Shown here: positions 1 to 7,175 of the stretch, in pieces
Layout of the letters: each line of letters starts with the position of its first letter
How positions within the stretch are numbered: position 1 is the stretch's first letter
Assembly (NCBI GenBank): GCA_020832495.1
Contig: JAFIEP010000023.1
Coordinates: 1 to 64,000, forward strand
Reading direction: 5' to 3'
Source of the DNA: Acidimicrobiia bacterium
GTDB lineage: Bacteria; Actinomycetota; Acidimicrobiia; Acidimicrobiales; Acidimicrobilacustridaceae
Length of the DNA stretch: 64,000 nucleotides
Translations under genes and position numbers: made by a program
The notes under the pieces: generated by a model
Database searches by the model: none
Told to the model about the DNA's origin: nothing
The model's input: the letters and a program-made list of their open reading frames with translations, nothing else

Positions 1-47
1 CGTCGTGCTCCGCGACAGCGCGAAGTTGGGCGTGCACGAGCCCGAGC

Positions 48-275
48 TCAGCTCGTGGCGCGGTCTCGGAGCGAGGCGAAGTAGGCGGCGTCGGCTGTGA
101 CGGTGACCGGGGCCCGAGCTCCTTTGAGGAGGGCGGCTCGAAGCTCTCGGCGGTCGCGGTCGCGTCTGATCAGCTCGCGGACGTACTCGCTGGTGGACCC
201 GAAGTTGCCGTCGTTGACTTGGTCGTCGACGAAGGCACGGAGTTCGTCGGGGAGCGAGACGTTCATCGTGGTCAC
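48..275 (-). CDS. parD: ParD-family antitoxin
   Basis: Type II antitoxin with a ribbon-helix-helix DNA-binding fold; such proteins neutralise a ParE-like toxin and repress their own operon. The family pattern NVSLPDELRAFVDDQV near the N-terminus is followed by GSTSEYVRELIRRD, then a charged tail that would contact the toxin. I chose the GTG at 275 because a -10 box (283-288) lies 7 bases ahead of it; in-frame ATGs at 284 and 266 are alternatives. The product is about 75 residues, normal for ParD. The toxin gene should follow downstream on the minus strand, but only 47 bases remain before the window edge, too few to identify it. A palindrome at 294-310 is the probable operator. Confidence 0.8.
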   Translation of the reverse strand: MTTMNVSLPDELRAFVDDQVNDGNFGSTSEYVRELIRRDRDRRELRAALLKGARAPVTVTADAAYFASLRDRATS

Positions 276-282
276 GGCATTC

Positions 283-288
283 ATCGTA
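283..288 (-). promoter_or_regulatory. -10 box of parD
   Basis: TACGAT read on the minus strand, 7 bases before the GTG at 275, so transcription would begin at or next to that codon. Confidence 0.5.
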
Positions 289-293
289 GCGGT

Positions 294-310
294 TTGGCAA
301 GCTTTGCCAA
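294..310. promoter_or_regulatory. Palindromic operator upstream of parD
   Basis: Perfect 7-base arms TTGGCAA and TTGCCAA separated by GCT. The site lies just upstream of the -10 box of the antitoxin gene, where an autorepressing ParD would bind. The assignment to ParD is inferred from position. Confidence 0.55.
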
Positions 311-417
311 CGGCCGGTCGCCGCACCCTTCGGGACCCATCCTTGGGACACGTGGGAGCGCACCCCGGGTCACCGCCCCGGCATTCGGAGCCATAGATAT
401 ACGAGCCGGGTGCGTTA

Positions 418-423
418 TATACT
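418..423 (+). promoter_or_regulatory. -10 box of vapBC
   Basis: TATACT, a near-consensus hexamer, ends 7 bases before the vapB ATG at 431; the surrounding stretch is unusually AT-rich for this window. Predicts a leaderless vapBC transcript. Confidence 0.6.
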
Positions 424-430
424 CATCGCC

Positions 431-625
431 ATGACCAAGCACCTCGTGGACATCGACGACGACACGCTGGGCGCCGCTCGGGCCGAGCTCGGCACCGCCA
501 CGATCAAGGACACCGTCAACGCGGCGCTGCGGCGAGTCGCCACGACACGAGATGCACGCGTGGCGGGTTCTCTGAACACCCTCGCGAGCGCAGACCTCGG
601 TGATCGCGACGACGCGTGGCGGTAA
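431..625 (+). CDS. vapB: VapB-family antitoxin
   Basis: Short antitoxin of the VapB type that pairs with the PIN nuclease encoded immediately downstream. The N-terminus TKHLVDIDDDTLGAARAELG followed by TIKDTVNAALRR matches the short beta-strand plus two-helix pattern of actinobacterial VapB proteins (ribbon-helix-helix-like DNA binding); the remainder is the toxin-binding tail. The ATG at 431 is preferred to an upstream in-frame ATG at 410 because the -10 box at 418-423 lies between them. The 3' end overlaps the vapC start by 10 bases, implying translational coupling. 64 residues, typical. Confidence 0.88.
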   Translation: MTKHLVDIDDDTLGAARAELGTATIKDTVNAALRRVATTRDARVAGSLNTLASADLGDRDDAWR

Positions 626-1029
626 CCCACCTCGTCGACACGAGCGTCCTCAAGCGGCTGTCTGTTCCCACCGTGCGGGCTGTGGTCGAGCCGCTCGCGG
701 ACGCCGGCCGCCTCGCCCGTGCGGGAATCTCCGATCTCGAGGTCGGCTACTCAGCCCGAAACGCCCGCGAATGGGACTCGCTGCTCAGGGCGCTCGAGAT
801 CTTCACACTCGTCGAGACCACCGCCGACCACATCCTCCGAGCGAAGCACGTGCAGCGGCTGCTGGCATCGAAGAGCCAGCGCGGCCGCAAGATCCCTGAC
901 CTGCTGATCGCAGCAGCGGCAGAAGCGAAACGCATCACGGTGCTGCACTACGACCAGGACTTCGACAAGATCGCCGACGTCACCGGGCAACCCTGCCAAT
1001 GGGTCGTGCCCGCAGGCTCGATTGACTGA
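616..1029 (+). CDS. vapC: VapC-family PIN-domain ribonuclease toxin
   Basis: PIN-domain toxin that would cleave RNA, usually tRNA or rRNA, when released from VapB. The acidic metal-binding residues of the fold are visible: D8 in LVDTSVL, E42 in SDLEVGY, D95 in KIPDLLIAAAA, and D113/D116 in YDQDFD. Starts at a GTG inside the vapB reading frame. 137 residues, the usual length, with no sign of damage. The RNA target cannot be read from sequence. Confidence 0.9.
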   Translation: MAVTHLVDTSVLKRLSVPTVRAVVEPLADAGRLARAGISDLEVGYSARNAREWDSLLRALEIFTLVETTADHILRAKHVQRLLASKSQRGRKIPDLLIAAAAEAKRITVLHYDQDFDKIADVTGQPCQWVVPAGSID

Positions 1030-1107
1030 TCGGTCCCTGCGAAGGGAACGCGATGTGTGTCTCCCGTCCGGTGAGGATCGATCGCCGGACCCGCTGGGCG
1101 AGGGATG

Positions 1108-1260
1108 TCACACTCTGGTGACGTTCAGATCCTCGAGGTCCGGGAAGTCGTCGCCCTGGGTGACGATCGGCACGGCGAGCGCCAGTGCGGTGGCCGCGAT
1201 CCAGGAGCCGTTCACGGCCATGCGCTGTCCGGTGTCGCGTAGCAGCACTCGAAGACGGGC
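1108..1260 (-). pseudogene. C-terminal remnant of a VapC PIN toxin
   Basis: An open frame of about 50 codons reads RVLLRDTGQRMAVNGSW then IAATALALAVPIVTQGDDF and ends TRV-stop. This matches the last third of a PIN toxin: the segment around the third and fourth acidic positions (normally NDxWIAATA and TQDxDF). The N-terminal two thirds, with the first catalytic aspartate, are absent. Upstream the frame runs into a truncated AbiEii-like gene that it overlaps in another frame, so this is the scar of a deletion or recombination between two toxin genes. An in-frame ATG at 1221 would give 37 residues. It should not be catalytically competent. Confidence 0.65.
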
Positions 1261-1415
1261 CGTGCGGCGACGAATGCGTCGATGTCACGAGTCTGGCGAT
1301 CGACAGCCCCTAGCGCCACGAGTCCCAGGCCCCCGGCCAACGCGTACTGCCGCGCCTCGGGCAACCCGAAGAGCACTCGTGCGATCTCGAGTTGAGGTTC
1401 GCGGACGTTGCTCAC
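1212..1415 (-). pseudogene. Truncated AbiEii/MenT-type nucleotidyltransferase toxin
   Basis: Starts at GTG 1415, overlapping the stop of the Xre gene by four bases (GTGA), the classic antitoxin-toxin junction. The first 50 residues carry the diagnostic start of the AbiEii family: YALAGGLGLVALGAVDRQTR followed by DIDAF, the DxD metal site of the nucleotidyltransferase fold. The frame then ends after 67 residues, against the usual 200 or more, having fused into unrelated sequence belonging to a PIN-toxin remnant. The toxin is therefore broken while its presumed antitoxin is intact. Confidence 0.65.
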
Positions 1416-1936
1416 GGCGCCATCGGTGCGTGCGCTGCCGAGCCAGGCGAAACCAGTGGGGCCCATGCCGCCACCAACTCGCGAGGGAGCACGAGATCCG
1501 GCCAGGCCTCGCAGAGCAAGACGCCGTCGACGATGTCCTCGATGTCGGCGGGACCGCCCTCCCGCAAGACGATCTCGTAGAGGCGACATCGGTCGGGGCG
1601 CGCTGAGAGGTCGAAGGTGCGCGCCGGGCCGCTCCACCACAGCGTCGGCCCGGGCGCGAACTGTCGCAGTGCGGCCTCGGGGGCCAGGCGCCACAGCCTC
1701 GATGGAACCGCATAGGGGCGGACGCCCTTCGTCCATGACCACGTGAGCGGTGGCTCGACCAGGATCTCAGCGCCGGCCGCCTCCAACAGGCCGACTGCGC
1801 TGTCGAACAACGGCTGACGGCGACCCGCCTCGTAGGCGGCCACGTTCGGTCGGGCGACGCCTGCCAGCACGCCCAGCTCGGCTTGCGTCAGGCCCGCCGC
1901 GCTCCGGGCCGATCGGAGAAGATCAGGAAACCTCAC
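1412..1936 (-). CDS. Xre-family HTH antitoxin/regulator
   Basis: Residues 4-60 form an HTH_3/Xre domain (LLRSARSAAGLTQAELGVLA, then RPNVAAYEAGRRQP). The C-terminal half contains an antitoxin-type segment (YEIVLREGGPADIEDIVDG, then LPRELVAAWAPL) usual in HTH proteins encoded before AbiEii-like toxins. It probably represses its own operon by binding the palindrome directly upstream. Start chosen at GTG 1936, giving MRFPDLLRSAR, because a -10 box lies 7 bases ahead; a longer frame runs upstream to 2023 but passes through the promoter. The cognate toxin gene is truncated, so this may be a solitary antitoxin now. About 174 residues. Confidence 0.75.
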   Translation of the reverse strand: MRFPDLLRSARSAAGLTQAELGVLAGVARPNVAAYEAGRRQPLFDSAVGLLEAAGAEILVEPPLTWSWTKGVRPYAVPSRLWRLAPEAALRQFAPGPTLWWSGPARTFDLSARPDRCRLYEIVLREGGPADIEDIVDGVLLCEAWPDLVLPRELVAAWAPLVSPGSAAHAPMAP

Positions 1937-1940
1937 GAAA

Positions 1941-1958
1941 GGTATCGTAGTCGATACC
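1941..1958. promoter_or_regulatory. Palindromic operator containing the -10 box of the Xre gene
   Basis: GGTATCGTAGTCGATACC has perfect 7-base arms around TAGT. Read on the minus strand it contains TACGAT (1944-1949), 7 bases before the GTG at 1936. Repressor binding would therefore block the promoter. The site could also control the divergent gene that starts at 1997. Confidence 0.6.
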
Positions 1959-1996
1959 TCTGGTCCCGGGTGTGCGGGCGAGAGCCGCTGACCAAG

Positions 1997-2689
1997 ATGG
2001 TGACCAACGACGAGAACGATCAAGACGCCACGGTTGCTGTCGGCTACTCGTCCGCCGTCCTCGGCGGCAAGGCAGCAATCGGGCTCGCTGGCATCGCCGT
2101 CATCACGGCGGCCTTCGCCGGCTTGATTCCCCTACGGACGCTGTTCGGTTCAGCCCGCCTCGGAGTCCTCGCCACTGGAGCCATGGGAGCGATGTGCCTC
2201 TGCGTCGCTGTTGGCTACCTCGTGCTGCTCGCTCTCCGAAGGCCAGTGGTGGTGTGGGACGGGGACGTCCTCCTCATCCGGCGGTTACCCCTGCGACCGG
2301 TCGCTGTCCCAGCGAACGAGATCACCGAGGTGCGAGTGCACGACGGCGCTGCCATCGAGCCGCGCCCCATCACGGTCCTGGCCAACGGCCGGCGCCACGT
2401 CCTCCCGAACTTCAGCCGCGAGGGAGCAGATCTGGTGGTGCGTGCGGCAACGCAGCGTGGCGTGCCCGTTGTCATGGATACGGCTGGTGATGACGTCGTT
2501 TCGTCGACCGTGCGTGGACCGATCTTCACCCGTCGCGAGCGGTGGTATCTCGTCGGCGCGGTCGCGGTGCTCGCCCTCCTGCTGCTGGTCACCTACGTGG
2601 TCTTCTCGCTCTTCGACGCACCGGCGTTCGAGGCCGAGCCGGATGAGTCCGGCGCCACAGCGATCGCGTCGCAGGTTGCGGCGGGCTAA
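1997..2689 (+). CDS. Membrane protein with PH-like domain, function unknown
   Basis: About 230 residues. After a short polar N-terminus come two hydrophobic segments (around residues 20-45 and 55-80), then a soluble beta-rich part (VVVWDGDVLLIRRLPLRPVA, then ITEVRVHDG) resembling the bacterial PH-like domains found after paired membrane helices, then a third hydrophobic segment near residue 205 and an acidic tail. ATG 1997 is chosen as the first methionine after the divergent promoter region; no clear ribosome-binding site is seen. No gene name is recognised. It lies inside the toxin-antitoxin island but shows no toxin signature. Confidence 0.6.
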   Translation: MVTNDENDQDATVAVGYSSAVLGGKAAIGLAGIAVITAAFAGLIPLRTLFGSARLGVLATGAMGAMCLCVAVGYLVLLALRRPVVVWDGDVLLIRRLPLRPVAVPANEITEVRVHDGAAIEPRPITVLANGRRHVLPNFSREGADLVVRAATQRGVPVVMDTAGDDVVSSTVRGPIFTRRERWYLVGAVAVLALLLLVTYVVFSLFDAPAFEAEPDESGATAIASQVAAG

Positions 2690-2871
2690 CGCACTGTGGG
2701 CGTGTGGCGCCACGGTCGTGTCGGGACGTCTGCCCGGAGGCCTCGCCTTCGCATGTCGTCGGGGCATCGCCACCGGCCGCGACGAACGCAGCCCGTGCGG
2801 CGAACTAGGCGCCGGCGCGTGAGCAAACCCGCCGACTCGACGCCGCCAGTCCGCCGGGTGGGGGTCACCCG

Positions 2872-3078
2872 ATGACCTGGAGTGAGCGGTGTCGCAGGCT
2901 GCCATGGTGGGCGATTGCGCTCCTGTTTCTCGTCGGAAGCATCCCGTGGGGCTTCCGTGCGTGGAGCGTGACCGATGGGAACGCTACTTCCACCGCTTTG
3001 CTGGTCACCGGGTGGATCACCTTCTGGTTGGTGGCCAGCCGGATTGCCTGGCGGAATCGCAGCACACAGGAGGAGTGA
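2872..3078 (+). CDS. Small two-helix membrane protein
   Basis: 68 residues with two hydrophobic stretches (LPWWAIALLFLVGSI and TALLVTGWITFWLVASRIAW), predicted to form a membrane hairpin. No family recognised. The codon pattern and membrane-like composition support a real gene, but there is no ribosome-binding site or neighbouring operon to confirm it. Confidence 0.4.
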   Translation: MTWSERCRRLPWWAIALLFLVGSIPWGFRAWSVTDGNATSTALLVTGWITFWLVASRIAWRNRSTQEE

Positions 3079-3184
3079 GCTGCGACCTCCCGGCCACACG
3101 CCGTCCGGGAGGTGGTGATGGCTGCAAGCGTTCCCTGTCTCGTGTGCGCCATGGGGCCGGCGTACCCCAGGAAGTGGGGGATTG

Positions 3185-3337
3185 GTGTGTTGCGCTCTGT
3201 CGAACCCTGCCGAACACCGGCCAAAGGCGCGGGCCTTCTACCTGCACCTGATCCCCGAACTGCTCCCCAGTCCCACCGACGAACTCCACCTGGTCCTGCT
3301 GACGAAGGACGCCAAGCGGACCCTCCTCGAACGTTGA
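3185..3337 (+). CDS. Possible 50-residue ORF or gene fragment
   Basis: From GTG 3185 the frame encodes 50 residues including KARAFYLHLIPELLPSPTDE and LHLVLLTKDAKRTLLER. The composition looks protein-like, and a purine stretch (AGGAAGTGGGGG) stands just ahead of the start. No homologue recognised; it could be the end of a degraded gene. The rest of 3079-3382 contains nothing else I can support. Confidence 0.2.
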   Translation: MCCALSNPAEHRPKARAFYLHLIPELLPSPTDELHLVLLTKDAKRTLLER

Positions 3338-3382
3338 CGCGACTGGACTCACGCCAGCAGCCATCGCTTCCACAGCTGGCAT

Positions 3383-3793
3383 TCAGAGCGCCACGATGTG
3401 GACCACTTCATCGAGGCCGGCGAAGTCGTCAGCGTTCCTGGTGCACAGCGGAAGACCTGTGGCGGCGGCAACGGCGGCGATCAACAAGTCGACGGCGCGT
3501 GCGCCGCGAGCCTTGCGACCTCGGGCCACGACTGCTGCGTAGACAAGCCCATACGAACGGGCGGCCGCGGCATCGAAGGGGATCGGGTCGAACGCGGCTT
3601 CCACTCGTTGGAGTCGATCCTGTCGCCGCGCGCGTTCTGCGAGGTCATCTGTTGCGTGCGGACCAGCAGCGAGTTCCGCCATGGTGATCGACGTCACCGC
3701 GAGCTGGCGCGGAAGGCTGGAGGCGTCGAGTCGCTCGAGGTCGATCACGACCGAGGTGTCGAGGATGCCACGGTCGAGCCGTTGCTCAGGCAC
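3383..3793 (-). CDS. vapC: VapC-family PIN-domain toxin (Phd-linked)
   Basis: PIN ribonuclease of 136 residues. Acidic positions: D12 in GILDTSVVIDLE, E40 in ITMAELAAGP, D in AVDLLIAAVAA, and DD in TRNADDF. Starts at GTG 3793 within the 3' end of the Phd-type antitoxin gene (8-base overlap). The longer upstream open frame on this strand is only a shadow of the antitoxin. The toxin appears complete, so the pair should be functional. Confidence 0.88.
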   Translation of the reverse strand: MPEQRLDRGILDTSVVIDLERLDASSLPRQLAVTSITMAELAAGPHATDDLAERARRQDRLQRVEAAFDPIPFDAAAARSYGLVYAAVVARGRKARGARAVDLLIAAVAAATGLPLCTRNADDFAGLDEVVHIVAL

Positions 3794-4040
3794 GCGGCTC
3801 GGCGCCAGGTGCGGCGACTGCGTCGAGGTCGCTGCGGAGGCGCTCAGGGTCGATCGCTGGGGCGCGGTGGAACAGATCGGCGACGGCTTCGGCAGCGACG
3901 AATCGTTGGCGACGAAGTGGGCTGAGTTGCCCGACCGGCTGTCCAGCGCGCGTGACGATGAACGTCTCGCCAGCGTCGAGTCGGCGCATGATCTCACCGC
4001 TGGAGTTGCGCAACTCGCGCTGCGTGATAGAGGTCGTCAT
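3786..4040 (-). CDS. Phd/YefM-family antitoxin
   Basis: 84 residues. The N-terminus TSITQRELRNSSGEIMRRLD followed by AGETFIVTRAGQPVGQL is the Phd/YefM DNA-binding fold that dimerises and represses its own promoter; the C-terminal tail (AIDPERLRSDLDAV) would block the VapC active site. The leaderless-type promoter and a palindromic operator lie just upstream. Overlaps the vapC start by 8 bases. Confidence 0.88.
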   Translation of the reverse strand: MTTSITQRELRNSSGEIMRRLDAGETFIVTRAGQPVGQLSPLRRQRFVAAEAVADLFHRAPAIDPERLRSDLDAVAAPGAEPRA

Positions 4041-4049
4041 CCGGCCAGT

Positions 4050-4066
4050 GTAGCACTAGGTGCTAC
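4050..4066. promoter_or_regulatory. Palindromic operator of the phd-vapC pair
   Basis: GTAGCAC and GTGCTAC arms (7 bases each, perfect) around TAG. The -10 box TACACT (minus strand, 4047-4052) overlaps the site by three bases and lies 6 bases before the antitoxin ATG at 4040. This is the expected place for Phd-mediated autorepression. Confidence 0.65.
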
Positions 4067-4083
4067 GCGGCCCCCTCAGGCAC

Positions 4084-4473
4084 TCACGACGGCACGGCCG
4101 GCAGCAGCGTGTAGGGGACGACCGTGGTGGGGCCCATGTCGATGCGGCAGTGGGCTTCCACCGTGCCCGGCTCCTCGAAGGTGAGCTCGGCACGCACCAG
4201 GCGGTAGTTGAACTTCCCGGGCTCCACCTCCAGCGGTTGCACGTTGCGGGCCAACTGCTCACCGTCACGCTGGTACACCACCTCGAGCGCCCCGGCGCCC
4301 GTCGAGTCGGTGGGGCAGCGCACGATGATCACCAGGTGCGGTTCGATGGTCACCGGCGTCGGCCCCGGCGCAGGAGCGGAGAACTGGATGCCGGTCAGGT
4401 CGATGCGGGTGCTCGGACCCGGCACCTCCCGCAGGGCGATGTCGTCGATGAACAGAGCGGCCAGGATGTCCAT
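4084..4473 (-). CDS. Conserved-looking hypothetical protein, beta-rich
   Basis: 129 residues, no signal peptide or membrane helix. The sequence begins MDILAALFIDDIALREVPG and alternates short hydrophobic strands (PHLVIIVRC, RLVRAELTFEEPGTVEAHC), suggesting a beta-sandwich like those of small immunoglobulin-like domains. I do not recognise a family. A -10 box at 4480-4485 lies 6 bases before the ATG. It stands alone between the toxin island and the SLH surface protein. Confidence 0.6.
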   Translation of the reverse strand: MDILAALFIDDIALREVPGPSTRIDLTGIQFSAPAPGPTPVTIEPHLVIIVRCPTDSTGAGALEVVYQRDGEQLARNVQPLEVEPGKFNYRLVRAELTFEEPGTVEAHCRIDMGPTTVVPYTLLPAVPS

Positions 4474-4479
4474 GGCCGC

Positions 4480-4485
4480 ACCCTA
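4480..4485 (-). promoter_or_regulatory. -10 box of the gene ending at 4084
   Basis: TAGGGT on the minus strand, 6 bases before the ATG at 4473. Confidence 0.5.
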
Positions 4486-4557
4486 CCGCCCTCGATCCCG
4501 GGCTCTCGCAGCGGTGACCCGCTGTGTCTGCGCAGCGATGGCGAGCGACCCCGGCGG

Positions 4558-6240
4558 TCAGCCGGCGTCGTCGAGAGCAGTGGCCCGCCGCAGGAATGCC
4601 ACGGTGGCCTGGCGGGTGGTGTCGTCCCCCGGCTCGAAGAGCGGCAGGCCTCCCACCTGGGGTGTCCCGGTGGCGATGCCTTCCTGCGCCACCCACTGGA
4701 TCGCCGCGTGGAACGGGTTGGCGGAGGTGACGTCGGCGAAGGACGGCGCTCCTGGCTGCGGTGCGGGTGCGCCGGCCCGACGGTGCAGGAAGGCCGCCAT
4801 GGCCTGGCGGGACACCGGCGCCGCCGGCTCGAAGAGCGGGAGACCGCCTGGCTGGGGTGTTCCCGTGGACAGGCCCTCTGCGGCCATCCACTCGATCGCA
4901 TCGGAGAACGGGTGGTCGGCGGGAACGTCGGCGAAGGCAGGGCCGTCGTCGGGTGGCGGAGGGGAGCCGGCGAGCCGGTGGAGGAACGCCGCCATGGCCT
5001 GCCGCTCGACGGCGACGCCAGGCCGGAACGTGCCGTCGGGGAAGCCCTGGGTCACGCCCTCGTCGTCGGCCCACTCGATGGCGGCGGCGAAGGGATGCAG
5101 CCCACCGACGTCGGTGAAGCGAGCGAGGTAGCGCCAGCGCACGCTGTCCCGGCGGCTACGAAGGCCGTGGTGACCGATGAGGTCGCCGTTGTCGGCGATG
5201 GCCAAGACCGTCGACGACGTGCCGTCGTCGGTGGGGAGCGCCACCGCACCTCGGTCGGGGTCCCAGAACCAGGCGACCCAGGGTCCCGGCGCCGACAGCT
5301 GCGTCCACCCGACGACCTGCCCGGACGGGGCGATGTGGGCCGCCTGGCTGCGCGTCCCCTCGAGGCCGACCGAGCGCAGCCCGGTGGCGGGGTCCCAGCG
5401 GAAGGCCTCGGTGATCGGTTGTTCGCACAGCCACGAATCGCAGACCGAGGCGGTCAGCGCCACCCGCCCGGCGTCGTCCACGTCGACGGCGCGGCTCGAG
5501 GTGTAGCCGTCGGGGATGCCGAGGGACACCATGCCGGTCGCCTCGGTCCACACGAAGGCCTCCCAGCTGCCACCGAAGCGTGCCGTGCCCACGATGTGGC
5601 CGGCGTCGCTGATGGCCAGCGCTCGTGAATCGCGGTCGACGGTCGAACGCAAGGGGCGGAAGCCGTTGGTGGGATCCCAACGAAAGGCCTCGTCTTCAGA
5701 GAACTCGTTGATCGCCGTACCGACGACCTGGCCTGCGCTGTCGACGTCGCTCGGCACGGTGAACACCCTGAACTGCCAGGTGCCGAGGTTCACCATGCCG
5801 TCGCTCGGGTGCCAGCGGAAGGCGCGCCAGCCGCCGCCTCCCGGCACCGGCGAGGTACCCACCACGTAGCGTTGATCGTTGATGGCTGTCGGGAGCGCAG
5901 TGGGGCTCGGTGGATCGAGCGAGCCGAGTTCGACGACCTCTCCCTCGGCGGTGACCATCGTGGCCTTCGACACGGCCGAGACCTGTACAGGTGTGGGCTC
6001 CTGCACGATGCCCACGACATCGCCGTTGCTGTTGGCGGCGTCGAGGTAGAAGTACTCGGGCAGCGCCAGCGACTCGCGCACCCACGGCGAGGTGGCCTCA
6101 GCCGTGGACGCCGCCAGCCCTGCGGTGTCGTCGAGACCGACCTGGCTCGGCATCGAGGCGGCGGACGCCCCGCCGACGGCCAACGTCGCTCCCACCATCA
6201 ACGCCGCGACCGACACCCTGACGCGCACCGTCCGCTTCAT
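4558..6240 (-). CDS. Secreted HAF-repeat protein with three SLH domains
   Basis: 560 residues. A Sec signal peptide (residues 1-28: Arg/Lys n-region, hydrophobic VSVAALMVGATLAVGGASA) is followed by a beta-propeller-like region of HAF-type repeats, with recurring AFRWDPTTG-like cores (AFRWHPSDG, AFRWDPTNG, AFVWTEATG, AFRWDPATG) between about 60 and 365. Three SLH-like repeats follow at about 373-425, 433-485 and 498-555 (for example AIEWMAAEGLSTG ... VSRQAMAAFLHR). SLH modules usually tether proteins to cell-wall polymers, so this is probably a cell-surface propeller protein. Ligand unknown. Repeats two and three carry a GGLPLFEP insertion instead of the usual DGTFRP. Confidence 0.85.
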   Translation of the reverse strand: MKRTVRVRVSVAALMVGATLAVGGASAASMPSQVGLDDTAGLAASTAEATSPWVRESLALPEYFYLDAANSNGDVVGIVQEPTPVQVSAVSKATMVTAEGEVVELGSLDPPSPTALPTAINDQRYVVGTSPVPGGGGWRAFRWHPSDGMVNLGTWQFRVFTVPSDVDSAGQVVGTAINEFSEDEAFRWDPTNGFRPLRSTVDRDSRALAISDAGHIVGTARFGGSWEAFVWTEATGMVSLGIPDGYTSSRAVDVDDAGRVALTASVCDSWLCEQPITEAFRWDPATGLRSVGLEGTRSQAAHIAPSGQVVGWTQLSAPGPWVAWFWDPDRGAVALPTDDGTSSTVLAIADNGDLIGHHGLRSRRDSVRWRYLARFTDVGGLHPFAAAIEWADDEGVTQGFPDGTFRPGVAVERQAMAAFLHRLAGSPPPPDDGPAFADVPADHPFSDAIEWMAAEGLSTGTPQPGGLPLFEPAAPVSRQAMAAFLHRRAGAPAPQPGAPSFADVTSANPFHAAIQWVAQEGIATGTPQVGGLPLFEPGDDTTRQATVAFLRRATALDDAG

Positions 6241-6246
6241 GGCGAG

Positions 6247-6252
6247 AGACTA
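6247..6252 (-). promoter_or_regulatory. -10 box of the HAF/SLH gene
   Basis: TAGTCT on the minus strand, 6 bases before the ATG at 6240. Confidence 0.5.
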
Positions 6253-6477
6253 CCCGTCGCGCCCGCTGTCCGTCGGGCGTGCATCAACATTCGTCGTGGT
6301 GCAGCCCACCTCTTGGTGTGAGCGAGACGAGCGGGGCGGAACGAGGTCACGTGGGACAAGGGCTCCCCTGGGCATGGGAGGAGCGGACCCGAGCGAGGCT
6401 CGGCGGGCAGAAGGTCACCGTCGGGGCACGGTGAGAAGTGGGCCCGGGCGATGTCCTGTCGGCAGAGGGGCGACAGG

Positions 6478-6483
6478 TAGGCT
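6478..6483 (+). promoter_or_regulatory. -10 box of the acyl-CoA synthetase operon
   Basis: TAGGCT, 8 bases before the ATG at 6492. The rest of the 250-base divergent intergenic region (6241-6491) shows nothing else recognisable. Confidence 0.5.
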
Positions 6484-6491
6484 GACCGGCC

Positions 6492-7175
6492 ATGTCCGGC
6501 CCCGAGTCCGCAACGGCGCTGCCGCCGACAACCACCACGCTGTCCGAGGCCGCCTCGAAGGCGCTCCTCGCACCGCACAGCGTCCCCTTCGCCCCCGAAC
6601 GCCTGGCCACCACGCCCGCCGAGGCCGTGGCTGCTGCGCAGGAGCTCGGCTTCCCGGTGGCGGCCAAGCTCTGCGGCGCCGCCATCGCGCACAAGACCGA
6701 ACGGGGCCTGGTGCGGCTGGGGCTGGCCGACGCCGAGGCCGTCGAGCGGGCCGCCACCGAGCTGCTTGCTGCCGGCCGACCCGAGGACGAGGTGGAGGGC
6801 GTGCTGGTGGCCCCCATGCTGGCAGCCAACCGCGAGCTGATCTGCGGGGTCGCCACCGACGAACAGTTCGGCCAGACCGTCGTGGTCGGCGTCGGCGGCA
6901 TCCTGGCCGAGGCCGTGGCCGACGTGGCCATCCGCCTGGTGCCCATCGACCGCATCGACGCCGCCGAGATGCTCGAGGACCTGGCCACCCAGTCGTTGCT
7001 GGGCCCTTTCCGTGGCGAACCGGCGGTGGACCGCGACGCCGTGGTTGAACTCCTGGTGGGCCTGTCCGAAGCCGCCCAGGCCATCGACGGACTGGTGTCG
7101 GTGGACTGCAACCCAGTGATGATCGTCGACGGTCGCCCGGTGGCCGTCGACGCCCTCGTGGAGGTGCGGTCGTGA
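6492..7175 (+). CDS. ADP-forming acyl-CoA synthetase, beta (ATP-grasp) subunit
   Basis: 227 residues forming an ATP-grasp domain of the succinyl-CoA-synthetase-like (ACD/acyl-CoA synthetase, NDP-forming) type: FPVAAKLCGAAIAHKTERG near residue 57, VLVAPMLAANRELICGV in the middle, VGVGGILAE, and a C-terminal VDCNPVMI. It would bind nucleotide and transfer phosphate between it and the alpha subunit. The next gene encodes the alpha part and overlaps by four bases, so both are made as separate subunits, whereas many bacteria carry one fused chain. The acyl substrate cannot be predicted. Confidence 0.85.
   Translation: MSGPESATALPPTTTTLSEAASKALLAPHSVPFAPERLATTPAEAVAAAQELGFPVAAKLCGAAIAHKTERGLVRLGLADAEAVERAATELLAAGRPEDEVEGVLVAPMLAANRELICGVATDEQFGQTVVVGVGGILAEAVADVAIRLVPIDRIDAAEMLEDLATQSLLGPFRGEPAVDRDAVVELLVGLSEAAQAIDGLVSVDCNPVMIVDGRPVAVDALVEVRS

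Noticed and set aside
1-47. ParE toxin gene start downstream of parD
   Set aside because: Only 47 bases remain; several frames are open and none can be identified.
4060-5628. Long plus-strand ORF antisense to the HAF/SLH gene
   Set aside because: Arg/Gly-rich shadow typical of high-GC DNA; the minus frame has clear domains.
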